Positions 8,742-20,980 of a stretch of DNA of 64,000 bases are shown here, in pieces. How positions within the stretch are numbered: the first letter of the stretch is position 1; each line of letters begins with the position of its first letter. Origin of the DNA: Spinellus fusiger (taxonomy: Eukaryota > Mucoromycota > Mucoromycetes > Mucorales > Phycomycetaceae); NCBI GenBank assembly GCA_025094145.1, contig JALLLS010000008.1, positions 434,001 through 498,000 of the forward strand, given 5' to 3'. The notes below the pieces were generated by a model that saw only the letters and a program-made list of their open reading frames with translations, did not search any database and was not told the DNA's origin. The translations under genes were made by a program, and so were the position numbers.

Positions 8742-11096
8742 ATGTCCAGTTCACTCGCTACGGAAGAGAACAAGGCCAAAGCCGATAAAATCAAATCTGA
8801 GGCCAACTCTCTGTTTGCAGGTACATGAGAAAAAGAGAACGAGAAAGAGAAAGAGAGAGAGAAGGAAAGTGTTTTCTATCTTAACTGACGGCCACAACAG
8901 AAAAGCGCTATGAACAGGCTATCAACAAATATACAGCAGCTATTGCCCTGAACCCCAATGTTCCTGCTTACTATACGAACCGTGCCTTTTGTCACTTGAA
9001 ACTCGAGTCTTATGGTTATGTGATTGCGTAGGTTATGTTTCTATATCCAAGGGATCTTTTTCTTTCTTTCTATTCTGTTGATATACATACATATAAATAT
9101 GTGTATATTTATATATAAATATATATAGAGATGCCGATGCTGCACTGGCCATTGACCCTCACTTCTCCAAGGCCAACTACCGTCGTGCCAATGCTCAAAT
9201 GGCCTTGGGTAAATTCAAAGAAGCCTTGAAGGATTTCCGGGTGGTAAGACATGGGTGAAATAGAAGAGTGGGGAGGTCTAATGCCGTGGACTTAAATAAG
9301 ACGGTACACACCTCTATCTCTATCTCTATCTCTATCTATTCTATCTACATTGGTTGGATTAGGTGTTTAAACATGCACCAGGCGATAAGGATGTCAAGTC
9401 AAAACTCGATGAATGTGCAAAGATTGTCAAGCGTATGGATTTCGAAAGAGCCATTGAGGTAATACTACAAAGACTGATAATGGGACCAACTCTGCTTAAC
9501 TCTTGATCTACAGCACAACGACTCCTCTCCCAGTGTAGCTGATACACTGAACCCAGAGACAATAGGTAACTACAATCACTATCATTATCAATAAAGAAAA
9601 AGAAGAATATCAGTGTGTGGGCTTACCATTGACTAGTGGTGGAATCCTCCTATGATGGACCTGTGCTCCACAACAACACTGTGAGCGAGAGTTTTGTAAA
9701 GGAACTTGTACAGCACTTTAAGGACCAAAAGAAACTCCACCGCAAGTATGCCTTTATGGTAAGCAACTTTTTCAACCAACAGTATGCATACCTTTTATTA
9801 TTACTATTATTATTAGTGTTATGACTATGAATGACTATTATTTACTATTATTTACTATTATTATTATCATTCAATAGATTATTATGGCGGTGCGTAAAAT
9901 GATGATAGAAGCCCCCTCTCTTATCGATGCACAAGTGCCTGAGGACGGTCTTCTCACTGTGTGTGGTGACGTCCATGGTAAGTCATACGATAAAAAAAAG
10001 GGCAAGACCACTCAACAAAACAAGGCCAATTCTATGATTTTATCAACATCTTCAACACTAACGGCTGGCCCTCTGAAAAGCACGCTTATCTTTTCAACGG
10101 TGATTTTGTGGATCGTGGCAGTTTCTCATTGGAAGTGATCTTGACTTTGTTTGCTTACAAGTGGCTCTATCCTAACTGTGTCTATTTGGCCCGTGGTAAC
10201 CATGAGACGGACAACATGAACAAGGTGTATGGATTTGAGGGAGAAGTCAAGGCCAAGTTTAGTGATGTGATGTTCAAGGTACGTTGAGAGGGTGGCACTG
10301 GAAAGAGAGAACTCAAGAGAGAGAGAGACAGTTATTTTCAGAGACATTCAATGCGCTTCCATTGTCGCATGTTATTGAGAATAAGATTATTGTTGTGCAC
10401 GGTGGTTTGTTCTCGAGGGATGATGTGACCTTGGATGATATTCGTAATATTGATCGTTTGGCACTTCGTCAGCCAGGATCTGAAGGTAGACAAGATATCT
10501 CTAGGGTGTATCTGCATGGGCTAATGTGAGGTGGGTAGGGTTGATGTGTGAGCTTCTGTGGTCGGATCCTCAGCCCCAACCTGGCAGGGAGCCCAACAAG
10601 CGTGGTGTGGGTATTCAGTTTGGACCTGATGTGACCAAGGCATTCTTGGAAAGAAACAACTTGGGTAAGGAAGACACCTTTTGTAGTAGATATTCTGCGT
10701 ATTCACTGCTTCTTTATATCTACTGCTATCTATTGCTATCTGTGCCTGTGCCTGTATAGACATGCTAATTCGTAGTCATGAAGTAAAAGAAGAGGGCTAT
10801 GTGATTGAGCATGATGGCAAGTGTGTGACTGTGTTCTCTGCACCCAACTACTGGTAAGCATACTCCAATGTAGGGCAATAGACTCATAAGAATCCAGTGA
10901 TATGGTAGGCAATAAGGGTGCTTATATCAATATTACCCCTGACATGGCATTGGATTACGTTACATTTGAGGCGGTGGTAAGTCACTCTATTCAGCAGAGA
11001 TAATAGACTGTATAACTCACCTGCACTGTCTAGCCTCATCCCAATGTGAAGCCTATGCAATATGCCAACCAATTTGGTGGTATGTTTGGCATGTAA
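8742..11096 (+). CDS. PPT1: Serine/threonine protein phosphatase 5 (TPR-PP5)
   Basis: Thirteen exons close in phase to 486 residues: 8742-8820, 8901-9027, 9129-9243, 9363-9458, 9514-9565, 9637-9758, 9878-9977, 10025-10278, 10332-10485, 10539-10664, 10760-10853, 10898-10976 and 11034-11096. PP5 is an Hsp90-associated phosphatase. The N-terminal TPRs are evident (EANSLFA..., [45 protein letters not shown]). The catalytic domain has [37 protein letters not shown] and FSAPNYCD. The C-terminus is [19 protein letters not shown]. The exon 9 start at 10332 was chosen because it restores LFSETF, conserved in PP5; the nearer CAG at 10341 breaks the frame. This gene is dense with introns (12) compared with its neighbours. 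Confidence 0.96.
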
Positions 11097-11379
11097 ACAT
11101 CCACCTATACACACCCATCTACACTCATCTACACCTATACACACACTCCTCCGTCCCTTTAGAAGTATTGCATCGGAAAGAAAGAAAGATACAAGAAGAC
11201 CATTCAATGTCTTATTATTCTAGTGACATTGCCACTGATATAAGGTGGATTCACTATAAAAGAAAAAGAAAGAAAAAGAAAAAGAAAAGCCTTGTTTATT
11301 TTTTATTATTTTTTATATAAAGAATAAAAATAAGAATAAGAATAAGAATAAGAATATACATGCAATCCAATAGTATTGA

Positions 11380-12431
11380 CTAATACACAACTTCCATGTC
11401 TGCTGTTCCTGCATGGCGTGCTTCTTCCTGCAGTTGTTTGAGCTTTTTCTGTTTCTCGCTGTAGAGTGAGTTGGCCTTGCGCTCTGCAAACCGTGTCAGA
11501 ATATAACCAAGAGAAGCAATGCCTAGTCCTGCTGTAGCTACACCCACTGATATGGACACCCAACAGAGTGATCAATATACGCACCTACACTAATAGATGA
11601 CTTACCCATGCCCTTCCAAATGGTTTCCCATCGCACAGCCTCAAGATCCGTACGCACATCTCCTAGCTGAATGGTGAACTTGTTATTGATCTCCTGAATA
11701 CGCATATCAATGTCCTTTTGCTCTTCTCTTGTTTCATTCTTGCGGTTATTCATATCAAGCGTCACTTCATTCTTCATCAAGGCAATGTCCTCACTGAGAC
11801 GCTGGGCCAATGCTTCCACTTCACGGGTAATCGTAGAAGTTTCTACTTGAAGCATTTGAGTGTCATTACGTCGCATGATCTGTACTTCTGTGCGTAATTC
11901 AGACAAGGCAGCCTTGAGGAGATACGATTCCTAGTGGAGTGCGTAAGACGCTTCATTCACAGGAAAGTAGTTACATTTTCAAGGTCGGATCGAAGCAACA
12001 GTCGCTGCTGTACTAGAGCGGCACTGTTGAGGATGAGTTTTATTCCTTCTTCTTTGTCTTTTTCTTCTTTTTCATGGCTGGGATGGATGTGTTTACCTCT
12101 CTCTTAGTCTGAACTTGATGCCTTTCATAAACACTTCTGCCTGTGAGCGAGTGAACCCCTGTCGTTCAAGTTCAGTCAGTAGGTTATATGTATCAAAGTG
12201 GTGCTGTCGGAATGAGTCTGCTTTCGAGAGGTAGATGGGTGTGGCATCGACAATGTCCACTAGTGACTTGACATTAGGTTCTGTGCCCTGGTGGGTGGTG
12301 GTGGGTGGTGATGGTGGTGGTGGCGCTGGTCGTGTAGGGAAGGGAGAAGGAAAAGGACGGGAGGCATCATCAGAAATGTACCTTTGAGCAAGGCGCTTTA
12401 CAGACAATCTCAAGGCAGACAAAGGAAACAT
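11380..12431 (-). CDS. DUF1640 / CCDC90-type mitochondrial coiled-coil protein (MCUR1/Fmp32 family)
   Basis: Four exons (12431-12097, 12023-11975, 11930-11606, 11546-11380) give 291 residues. The start MFPLSALRLSVKRLAQRY looks like a mitochondrial targeting peptide and is followed by a Pro-rich linker. The conserved domain begins with FDTYNLLTELERQGFTRSQAE. It continues through a long coiled coil (LLLRSDLENESYLLKAAL, then ELRTEVQIMRRN, ...DLEAVRWETIWKG) and ends in a membrane helix (VGVATAGLGIASLGYIL) with a basic tail. This order (F-D-Ty motif, coiled coil, C-terminal TM) is typical of inner-membrane CCDC90/Fmp32 proteins, linked to respiratory-complex assembly and calcium uniporter regulation. 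Exon 2 begins at the acceptor ending in CAACAG; other acceptors leave the wrong phase. Confidence 0.87.
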
Positions 12432-12537
12432 GCCAAAATAGTAGAATAAACAATAACAGATGAAGCCCTGAAAGAAACAGAGAGAAGAAGAAGAAAAAAA
12501 AGAGAGAAAGCCCCGACATTGGGCCCTGTATTCAAAT

Positions 12538-13617
12538 TTATAAGTCGCTTGTTCGTAACTCATAGACACTCTCGGGAGATAGAAAAGACGACAGAGAAGA
12601 CCACTGAAACGGAGGTCGTTGAGAAGCAGCCTCTTGCCAACCAGTGAGGGCTTCATCCTCAAATCCATAAATTGACTCAAGCGTAAGGGGATTCTGTGGG
12701 TGGACCTCTTCTTCGTCATAAACACTGACAAGTTCATCTTCTATTGGCAGTTGAATAGGACGGTGGGTGTGTTTTACAATGGTATCAATGACCCAGAACT
12801 GCAGTGTATTCATCACAAGGGGGAATCTGTACTTATTAATTACTAGACAAGAAGACGATGACTTACATAAACATCACAAATACAACCTGCCATCGGTGGT
12901 TTCCCATTGTCCAGCTTAAAATCCACTGTCCAAACAGAACCACAGAAGGAAACAAATAGAATAGGAACACCACCACTGCTTTCATCACCAACAGTGCACA
13001 AACATACACAAGCAGCTGCTGACTCCATCTCTTCATTTGATGGGAGAGAGGAGGACTTCCATACACACCACTCTCAAGACCCTTCCATCGGTAGTGGCGG
13101 GCCAATAAACGGACACTGGTAAGAAATGTCCATACAATCCCAATCCCCAGAGTAGTATCCACAAGCACATTGAGGAAATACCTACTCTACAAGTGAATCA
13201 ACAGAACGTAAAAGGCAAAAACAAGGCAAAAGGACAATAGGAATGGTAAATACCAAACACACGGATTCGCATCTTGTCCTTGGTGGTATTCTCCCGTGAA
13301 ATAAGACGCCACAAGGTTAAGGGAATGCACAACACTACCACCCATAAACTGCTTTCCTATATCCAAACCCCTGCATTCCTCCCAGTATAGGCAGATTCAG
13401 ATAGATAAAAAGATACAGACAGAATACACAAGCCCCATGAGTCATTGCCGTTTTCTCCATTAGCTCACCAGATCAACAGAGGTCTTTGGGGCTGTTCTCG
13501 GTAACGCTTGAATAGAAGCGTAGAAAATCCTAATGTCGCTAAACATAACTGCACTCGAATAGCAAACGCATCAAGCAACTTGCATCCAGACTCATCTTGC
13601 ATGAGATCCGTTTCCAT
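12538..13617 (-). CDS. STIMATE/TMEM110-like multispan membrane protein
   Basis: Four exons (13617-13469, 13370-13259, 13186-12867, 12826-12538) give 289 residues. The family signature is clear along the chain: GCKLLDAFAIRVQLCLATLG, KRYREQPQRP, DIGKQFMGG..VHSLN, NPCS.YFLNVLVDTTLG, RWKGLESGVYGSPP, then helices around LLVYVCALLVMKAVVVFLF and QVVFVMFIFPLVMNTLQFWVID. In animals STIMATE is an ER protein at ER-plasma-membrane junctions that promotes STIM activation; in yeast the related family member is a vacuolar membrane protein. Role in this fungus is unknown. Joining exon 2 to exon 3 needs a weak GTTTGG donor at 13258 and places Arg where the family usually has Trp (NPCSWYF). The acidic C-terminal tail is not conserved. 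Confidence 0.83.
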
Positions 13618-13718
13618 AGTGAAGCAACGTTCTTGCCAGTGTCACATCGGGCATTTAAACAATAGTGCTGCTATGCAACCCTAAAGTGTGAGATTTATTG
13701 TAGGCAGATACATAAGAA

Positions 13719-14652
13719 TTAAAGCAAGGGTGAACTATAGCCAAAAGTAGGAGAAGAAAGAACAGTAGGTACATTATTTAAGTGATGACTATTTAGGAAA
13801 TAGGACTTGGAGGAGGTTTGGTAGCGACGAGGAGGAAGTGGCATATCCCAAGTAGACACTTCTATTATAGATGTGGGTTCCTTTTTAATGATAGTTGACA
13901 GCGTAGGTTTCCACAGATCTTTCGCCTTCCTTCTTGTGCAATGGCTTTGGGTAGGCATTGTATTTCCAAACAAAGGCATACGCTGTGATTTCCCAATGGA
14001 TGTGTTGATATGGGCTGATAAACTAGTGGAGCGTGGTAGTGTAGAGGCCTGATGCTCATACCGTACTCCTGTCTCTTGTTCTTGGTGTGTTGGTAAAGGT
14101 GATGAGAAAAAAGAGCTTGAAAAAATAGAGCTGGAGGTGGAAGAAGATAGCCTGAGCGTTCCAGAATGTAATTTACTAATCCACTTGTCAAGGGTAGAGG
14201 GAGTTTCAACCTTTGTTTCGTAAGACTGTGAATAGGATGAATAGATAAACATTTGATAGTGGATCGTTTCTATCCATATATCATTCTCTTCTTCTGAATT
14301 GCAGTAAAAGGTCAGTTTAGTGCGCTTCTTGTTCTTGAGTTCAATAACAAATGCATTGGGAGAGTGTTTGCAGCAGTCATGTCTCTTGATATCACCACAC
14401 TGGGACATTGAAAAAGAGATGAATGTATTTTCACCAGAGAAACAACCAGTTTTCTTATAAGAGATGAGTAAAAGGTGGTTTTTTGGTAGCTAGGATTACC
14501 TCTGATTTATATAGTTTTAATTCACTCGAGGTCAGTACTAAATATCGCTTTCTCCATGAAGATCGAAAGCGCAATGGAGAATAGTAGTGAACCCATCCAC
14601 GATGCAAGAGTGCCATTTTTGAGGCCTGTACATGACACTGTAGGAAATGCAT
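13719..14652 (-). CDS. PH-domain protein
   Basis: Two exons (14652-14500 and 14399-13719) give about 277 residues. Residues about 13-105 look like a pleckstrin-homology domain: ALLHRGWVHYYSPLRFRSSW with RKRYLVLTSSELKLYKSE, then CGDIKRHDCCKHSPNAFVIE, LTFYCNSEEENDIWIETIHY (the final Trp helix). The rest is Ser/Thr-rich and probably disordered. PH domains bind phosphoinositides or proteins; no specific partner can be read. The linker between the strand KLYKSE and CGDIK is shorter than usual, so a small exon within 14400-14500 may be missing from this model. An internal ATG (MALLHRG) is an alternative start. Confidence 0.7.
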
Positions 14653-17600
14653 TAGTATTTATAAGATAGGGTCAATTAAATATCAGCTACTCCATAGATT
14701 TGATTGTTGGTAGTAAAAGGAAACTAGTACTGGAGACACTTCTTTATGCTGTTTCTCATGACAGCCTTTCTATCCAATGTGACCCTACACCCTTCCAATG
14801 GCTTTTGCTCTTTCTACAGAAAGATAAATCACCAATAGATAAAAGGAGTAGACCTGCTAAATCTCCATGATTACTTTTTGTGTATAAACAAAACAAAACA
14901 AAAAAAGTAAACAATGGGATACCTTTAATCTATTTTGTATCTGTACTGGGCATAAAATGAAGGGTACGTCAGACAGTACTTTATAAGCCCATAGAATGCA
15001 CTGTAAAATATTGATTGAATGCAGATAAGATGGGTTTGGGTACTGAGCATGCGGTAGACATCGATTTCTTTCTTTCTTTCTTTCTTTCTTATTAAACTTT
15101 ATCGTTATAGACGCGCCTTTTTTTTTCTTTTCCCACTTGCCCGCCAATAAAAGTAAATTGTGGGTCTAAGTGGGTTCATTGTATATTTTCAATAAGTAAA
15201 TTGATGACACTTGGGTGGTGGTTTGAGCATAGTTTATCCACTTTTAGATGTGCCTCCTATTCTATGAGCAATTTATCGTGTTTATTTTCCATCATGTGAG
15301 TTCTATTTTTTATGCTTCTATGAATGACGAATAGTAAGATACTTTGAACATTTATAAATGCATTTTTATTAGTGGTGGATTTTGGTGAAATAAAAATGTC
15401 TCTTGTTTCCCAAAGAAGAGGGGTTTTTTATTCCTTTCGCCATTCATGTTTACATATATTATTCAAGGAGAAGAGTCACAGCCTACAATTAGTAATTATA
15501 TACTCTACGTACATGTATGCATGTCATTTGTGTGTGTGTGTTTTCCCATAATATAAACGTTTTTTTAAGCATGAGTGGTAATGAATCAGATACTAATTAA
15601 ACCCATACAGAGAAAAGAAACACAGGAATAGCATGATAGAGATTGAGTATTGGCTGTAATTGATAAAATGTTATTTTACTTACTATAGAAAACATTATAG
15701 TAGAGATTATTGAATAATTGTAGATGTTTTTTCCTTCTTCTTTTTTGGAATTCACAAGAGAAGACATGGCATCACTATTCTATTTTCTCACCATGTTAAT
15801 AGGAGAACACATTACTATTGTCATGAGACAGATCTACAAAAGAGTATAACTGTCTCTCTTTATAACAAAGATAATAAACAAATCAAGTAGTAAAACTCAA
15901 TTCTAAAACTCAAATATAAGTATAGTGTTTTTTATCATCTTTTATAATGGCATTATAGAGTAACTCTAGTCTATTGATTAGTAATTGATCATACAACTAG
16001 ATCTATCTACTAAGAGTCTATAGGTTAATGATACGATGAACATTATAATTGGTAATAAGAAAGAATAAAAACGACTTGTAAACAAAACAAAAAAGCCTTT
16101 CTGTTAAGATGTATAAGAAAGTAGATGGCCTGTGATTCAGTGATACTGTACTTTTTGAATGATGTTGTAGCAGCTAGAATCAAATAATTGACTAAGTTTT
16201 GATTATCCTTCTCGGATTTTTTCTGTAGTATAATGTCTTATGCTTAGTAAAGTATTGAATGGGTTTTTCTTTATATTTCACAAATTAAATAACTGTTCTA
16301 TAGCTTAGAGGGTTTCTACTTTATTTTATTACTATTCTATAAGGACTATGAGCATATTCTTAAATGCATACATACATGCATAGAGTATAATACATATTAA
16401 ACAACCTTAAAAATATTGTAGTATAGACATTGAGGGTTTTAAAACTGTGAAAGTATAGTATGGCGCTGGAGAATTAGATCAATATTTTACAAGCACTACC
16501 CTTTTTGAATTGTCCTTTATCACTTGATTCAACATGAAAACAATGTACCACTTCTAGGGAGTTTCTACCAACAGCTACCTAATCAGAATTACCAAACAAA
16601 TATGAGAAGAAAAGGTATTAATTAACCACTGGATCACTTTGCACAAAGACCAAGATGGAATTAATTGACACGACACAAACTACGCGCTCCTTCTATCAAA
16701 CTTCAATGTACTATTATAGTAATACATTGGCAGTTGGAATATATTAGAAAAAACTAAGGTGTACTGTGTTTATAAATTAAATCTATCAGATAGTAGTGGA
16801 TACAAAAATTGATTATACAAAGTGTTAATTATATAGGATCAGACTTCAGAACACATCAAAAGACATTATCTTATTTTAATGACTACTTGTTTCAACCTTC
16901 CTATGACTGATTTGATCACTACACTGAATTAATAATAGAGAAAATGAGAGGAAAATGAATCCAGTAATATGAATACCGCTACATATTTTTACATGTCATT
17001 GTGTAGTATCACGTGTTCCATATTTTCTTAAATCAATAATAAATTAGATGGGTACTTACCATTGAAGGGAAATTATTACGAAAGAGTAAGTCTTTGAGAT
17101 CCCCCTTTTTTTATATATATACTAAGGACAAACTTTTATTCATTCATCTTAACAATGAGATTATTGATAGTCAATGATATCATTTTACTTTATTCTTCCA
17201 GCAAACTACTAAAAGAGAAGTATGAAGTAACTAAACTCTAACTTTTGTTTAGGTACTTGTTGAGTATATCTTTTCATTATTGATTTATCATTAAACAGAC
17301 GAGTAATGAAATAGGTATTAATGATTAATTCGATGGATCTATTGATAATGATAATTTTTATTTGAAGAAGAAACTGAATGAGACCTTTTTCAGCGCATTG
17401 AAAAGGTTTAATTTAGGCCTTTACATTTATTTACTAGTGAAGAACAACTATTCTTATTTAATTCCTTTGTTTTTATATATTACAATTACTTTACTTATTA
17501 TATACCTAATAAATTTTCTGAGTAGAATATCTTCAAAATAGATATACAAGCTGTTGCAAATATGTTCATTTACACAAAAGTCGTTACAACTGTTCAAATG

Positions 17601-17677
17601 ATGATATATACCAAACAAAAAGTAGTGAGATTGTGATAAGACCAAGAAATGGCAACTTACTTTAAAGAATTAGTTAG
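14653..17677. other. AT-rich DNA without recognisable genes
   Basis: About 3 kb of AT-rich sequence at the start of the gene desert. Only short random frames occur; the frame at 14857-15147 contains simple-sequence-encoded Lys runs (a TTTC repeat at 15065-15089) and is not a gene. I see no RNA gene or intact repeat here. Confidence 0.6.
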
Positions 17678-18170
17678 ATGAATCAGTCGTATGATCCTAT
17701 GAGCTACATACTTCTTTCTCCTACAGGACAGTTAGGTTGGAATATTAATACATACTTAGTCGATGACCAAAATGTCAAGATAAGCACAATGAAATACTAC
17801 TGCTTCAGATTGATGTACAGAAATCATTCCAATCACTTGCATGTATTTGGAAAGTCCTTTTATCAGTATAGAGTAGACATGTATGATAAAATTGAACAAG
17901 GTCGCCTGAATATCATAAGACATAACCAAGACACACTGAGAAGAGATATATTAAGTGGCGTACAGGATGCTGTTACCTTAGGTTTTATACATTAAAAACG
18001 AGAAGCTAACAGTTGGCAAATCGTAAAATCAGTCACAAAATCAATGGTCTGGGATGAAGCATCTATAATAAGTCGTAGCATATTTAATGTAGTCGATAGA
18101 TCTTTTAAAGATATCATAAAAGTGCGATAGCCTGTATTAAAATGTGTGCCTTTTGGTGTTTATTTCCTTG
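17678..18170 (+). pseudogene. Helitron Rep/helicase fossil
   Basis: The frame 17678-17995 matches the core of the Helitron-like N-terminal (Rep) domain: SYDPMSYILL..G.LGW, then MKYYCFRLMYRN, FGKSFYQYRVDMYDKIEQGR and IIRHNQDTLRRDILSGVQDA. These correspond to the family pattern YDPL.YPLLFP.GE.GW ... YY.YRL..R ... QQ..VD.Y..VE..RL...R.NQ..LR..L..G..DA. About 50 bp on, in another frame, 18042-18135 reads MVWDEASIISRSIFNVVDRS, the Walker-B region of the Helitron helicase (family DE.SM.S...LD.VD). The two pieces are out of register with the large middle of the protein missing, so this is a dead, internally deleted copy. Confidence 0.75.
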
Positions 18171-18699
18171 AAGTTATTCTATTTTTTAGTAACAATTAGA
18201 GTAGAGTAGAAGTATAAAAGAATGATAAAGAAGTTAAATAAAAAAGAGCAGAGTTAATCATACGTTAACTAACCGAATACCTCTGGACACAAGAAGCCAT
18301 TGATGACACTATCATATCAACACACGATAAATAGTAACTGACACTATTCAATGTTATTATTTATTTATTTAAAATAAAACTGTTTATTTCCTCTTTATTA
18401 TTGTATTTCCATATATCTCTCTGAACCAAGAAAAGGTCTAAGCCTTCTGATTCATCTCCATCCTTCTCTTCCCCAGTGATCAATGGAGCCTCAGTTGAAT
18501 AACTGATGGAAACTGATGATGCAGACGGACTATCTAAAGAATAATGAAATGTGTCTTATTGGATCCTGTCATGCAAAAAGATGTTATGTCTAGTACAGTG
18601 AGTTGTAACAAAGGATTCAAGTTTTTGATTTTTCGACCAAAAAATTGCTTCAATTTTATTTATTTATCCTATTCTTTTTTCACATTATATCTAACTTAT

Positions 18700-19690
18700 C
18701 TAACACCACTGAGTAGAAAAAAACCCTCTCTTTACCAGAAAAAGAATTACTGGTGACTTTACTCTTTGTCTCATTGTACATGAGGCAATTGTAAATGGTA
18801 CTACTCAAGTAGAGATTACCAGCCGTTTAAACATAAATCTTACTACCATTTCTCGTATTCTGAAGAGATTCAGAGAAGCAGTAAGCGCAAACCCCTTATT
18901 GATGAGAGATACAAGAGAGAAGTATCTCGAGAGGTGGTTTGAGATTCTTTTCAGACACTAAAGGAGCTTCACTAGAGCATGACCACCAAAGTGTCTATGT
19001 CGATATTCCATAACATGGTAAAGAAACTTGACCTATTTTCTTAGTGTGGTTAAAAAAAACTGATATTACTATTAAGCACAAGAAAATGAGACTTGCTTGG
19101 GCTAAAGACTATGCTCATTGGACTGATGAGTAATGGCGTACCATCATCTGGTCAAATGAATCAAATTACTAGTTCATTTTCAACAGCAATCACAACAGAG
19201 TTATCTGAAGGAAGTAGAAGATACTTCCTAAGAATGTGAAGCCCACCATGAAGTTTGGCGGTGATGGAATGATGGTGTAGGACGACTATGCCCAGTAAAG
19301 GGCAGTATTGATAGCCCTAGATACATTGAGATCTTGAAGGAGAAGTATCTTCCTGAGTTGGCCTATCTTTCTTAAACAAACCCAGAAACAGATTATTTTA
19401 TTCATAAGAATAATGCCAGTAGCTAAAGGTATAAGGTGGTGAAGGAATGGAAGGAGGAAGGACTGGCCTTCAAAAATTCCTTACCTGAACCCAATAGTGC
19501 ACCTTTGAGATATTTTGAGCTGTGAAGTTCAAAAGAGAATGATTACCCAAAGTGCTCTTTAAGATATAGAAACCGTCTTGTTGCTCGAATGGTAAAAAAA
19601 ATACTAATAGGAATGGTCAATAGCCTCATTTTGAGCATGCCTTGGAGATGCAATACTGTCATTGAAGCAAAGGGTGGCAGTACAAAGTGC
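18700..19690 (+). pseudogene. Tc1/mariner transposase fossil 1
   Basis: Translating in shifting frames gives a Tc1-like transposase: RKPLIDERYKREVSREVV, MTTKVSMSIFHNMVKKL (paired HTH region), then KMRLAWAKDYAHWTDE.WRT, IIWSNESN (first catalytic Asp changed to Asn), KPTMKFGG.GMMV, and fragments resembling the second and third catalytic blocks (about 19380-19560). Stops and frameshifts occur throughout, so it is non-functional. No clear terminal repeats were found around it. Confidence 0.75.
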
Positions 19691-20980
19691 TAATACCTTT
19701 TGTCTAATAAATATATATTTATTATTCTGTTGATCGTATCTATGTTCTATATGAGTTTGGTATTTCTACTGTATGTTGAATGTATTATTTGCAACAAAAA
19801 AGTAGAAGGACATATTACAAAAAAGGGAGTTGGAAAATAGAAAACTTAGATCCTTTGTTACAACTCACCGTACAAAGTACGGAAATAAGAGAATAAAAAG
19901 AAAAAATTAATAAAAAGAAACAAGGGAGTATTAAAATACCCACATTAAGAAAAAATAATACTTTGAATAGATATTGAGGGAAATACACTCGAAGAATAAA
20001 CGAATCTCCTTAATTGAGTATATTGTCGTTTTTCCTTTCTTTGATACTTTGAGTAAATATTACTGTAGTTTTGAAAAGTATATCTTTTTATCAGTTTTTA
20101 CCAAGCCACCAGAGTTATTTTTTCATCCTGCTGTTACTTTGAAATGTTTATCTTAACACTTCCTAAATTAGTAGTCATTTATACTTAATTGAGAGAGTCC
20201 GTTTTGTCGGTAATTTTTTTAATAGAAAATGAATCTCGATAGTAATTTTTTAGCAAGAGAATATGAAATATTAAGATAATAATAGGTCCTATTAGCTGCG
20301 CCAAACAAAATATATTAATATATCTTTCTATCTATAGTTGTAGCAAAAGTAGTAATTGTACTAGTAGTAGTAGTATCATATTTATATAAATCAGCTGTTA
20401 CACTTACACAGTAGCACTCAATACTGAACTACATCATTACCAATGAAGCTTATATAATAGTAAGAGGATTTTAACCCTAAAATAGATTTAGAGTGTCAAA
20501 AAATATGGCTGAAATCAGGTTTAAACACGAGGAAAATTGTATAAATTGAATAGTATTGTTAAAAGGTTTATAATATCTTCTATTGAAGGGTCATTCTTTT
20601 CAGGATAGTCATGGTATAACTAAAGATTGTGTTACAGTAGGCACTTATGTCTATATACTTGACTTAAAACATACCTAGCCTCATATATTTTATTGAAAGC
20701 CCCAAAGTCTGTTAAAAAACCCTCATTAAAACCCTTGGATTGCCACTGTATAAGATCAATTGATAATGTTGTATGTAAATACTAAGTCTCACTGTATGAA
20801 ACAATGCCAAATGGTTTCAATCAAACCAAAATTAATATCATATTCAACTCGAGTAAGATAACTTTGTTTTTTCTAATAAATATTCACATAAAGTGATATA
20901 CAAGATGGATCTGAATGTATTTCAATGAGCAGACACTACTGATTAAGAAATAAACATATATCAAATATTCAAATGAGCTA
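19691..20980. other. AT-rich intergenic DNA
   Basis: About 1.3 kb between the Tc1 fossil and the first 1321-bp element. No gene recognised. A possible isolated Tc1-type terminus (AAAACCC...GGATTGCCACTGTA) lies at about 20727-20751. The target TA of element A1 is at 20979-20980. Confidence 0.45.

Noticed and set aside
10341..10346. Acceptor CAG just before AGACATTC as the start of PP5 exon 9
   Set aside because: It breaks the reading phase; the acceptor ten bases upstream restores the conserved LFSETF.
14857..15147. 96-codon minus-strand frame
   Set aside because: Starts in simple-sequence DNA (TTTC repeat coding Lys/Glu runs) and has no recognisable similarity.
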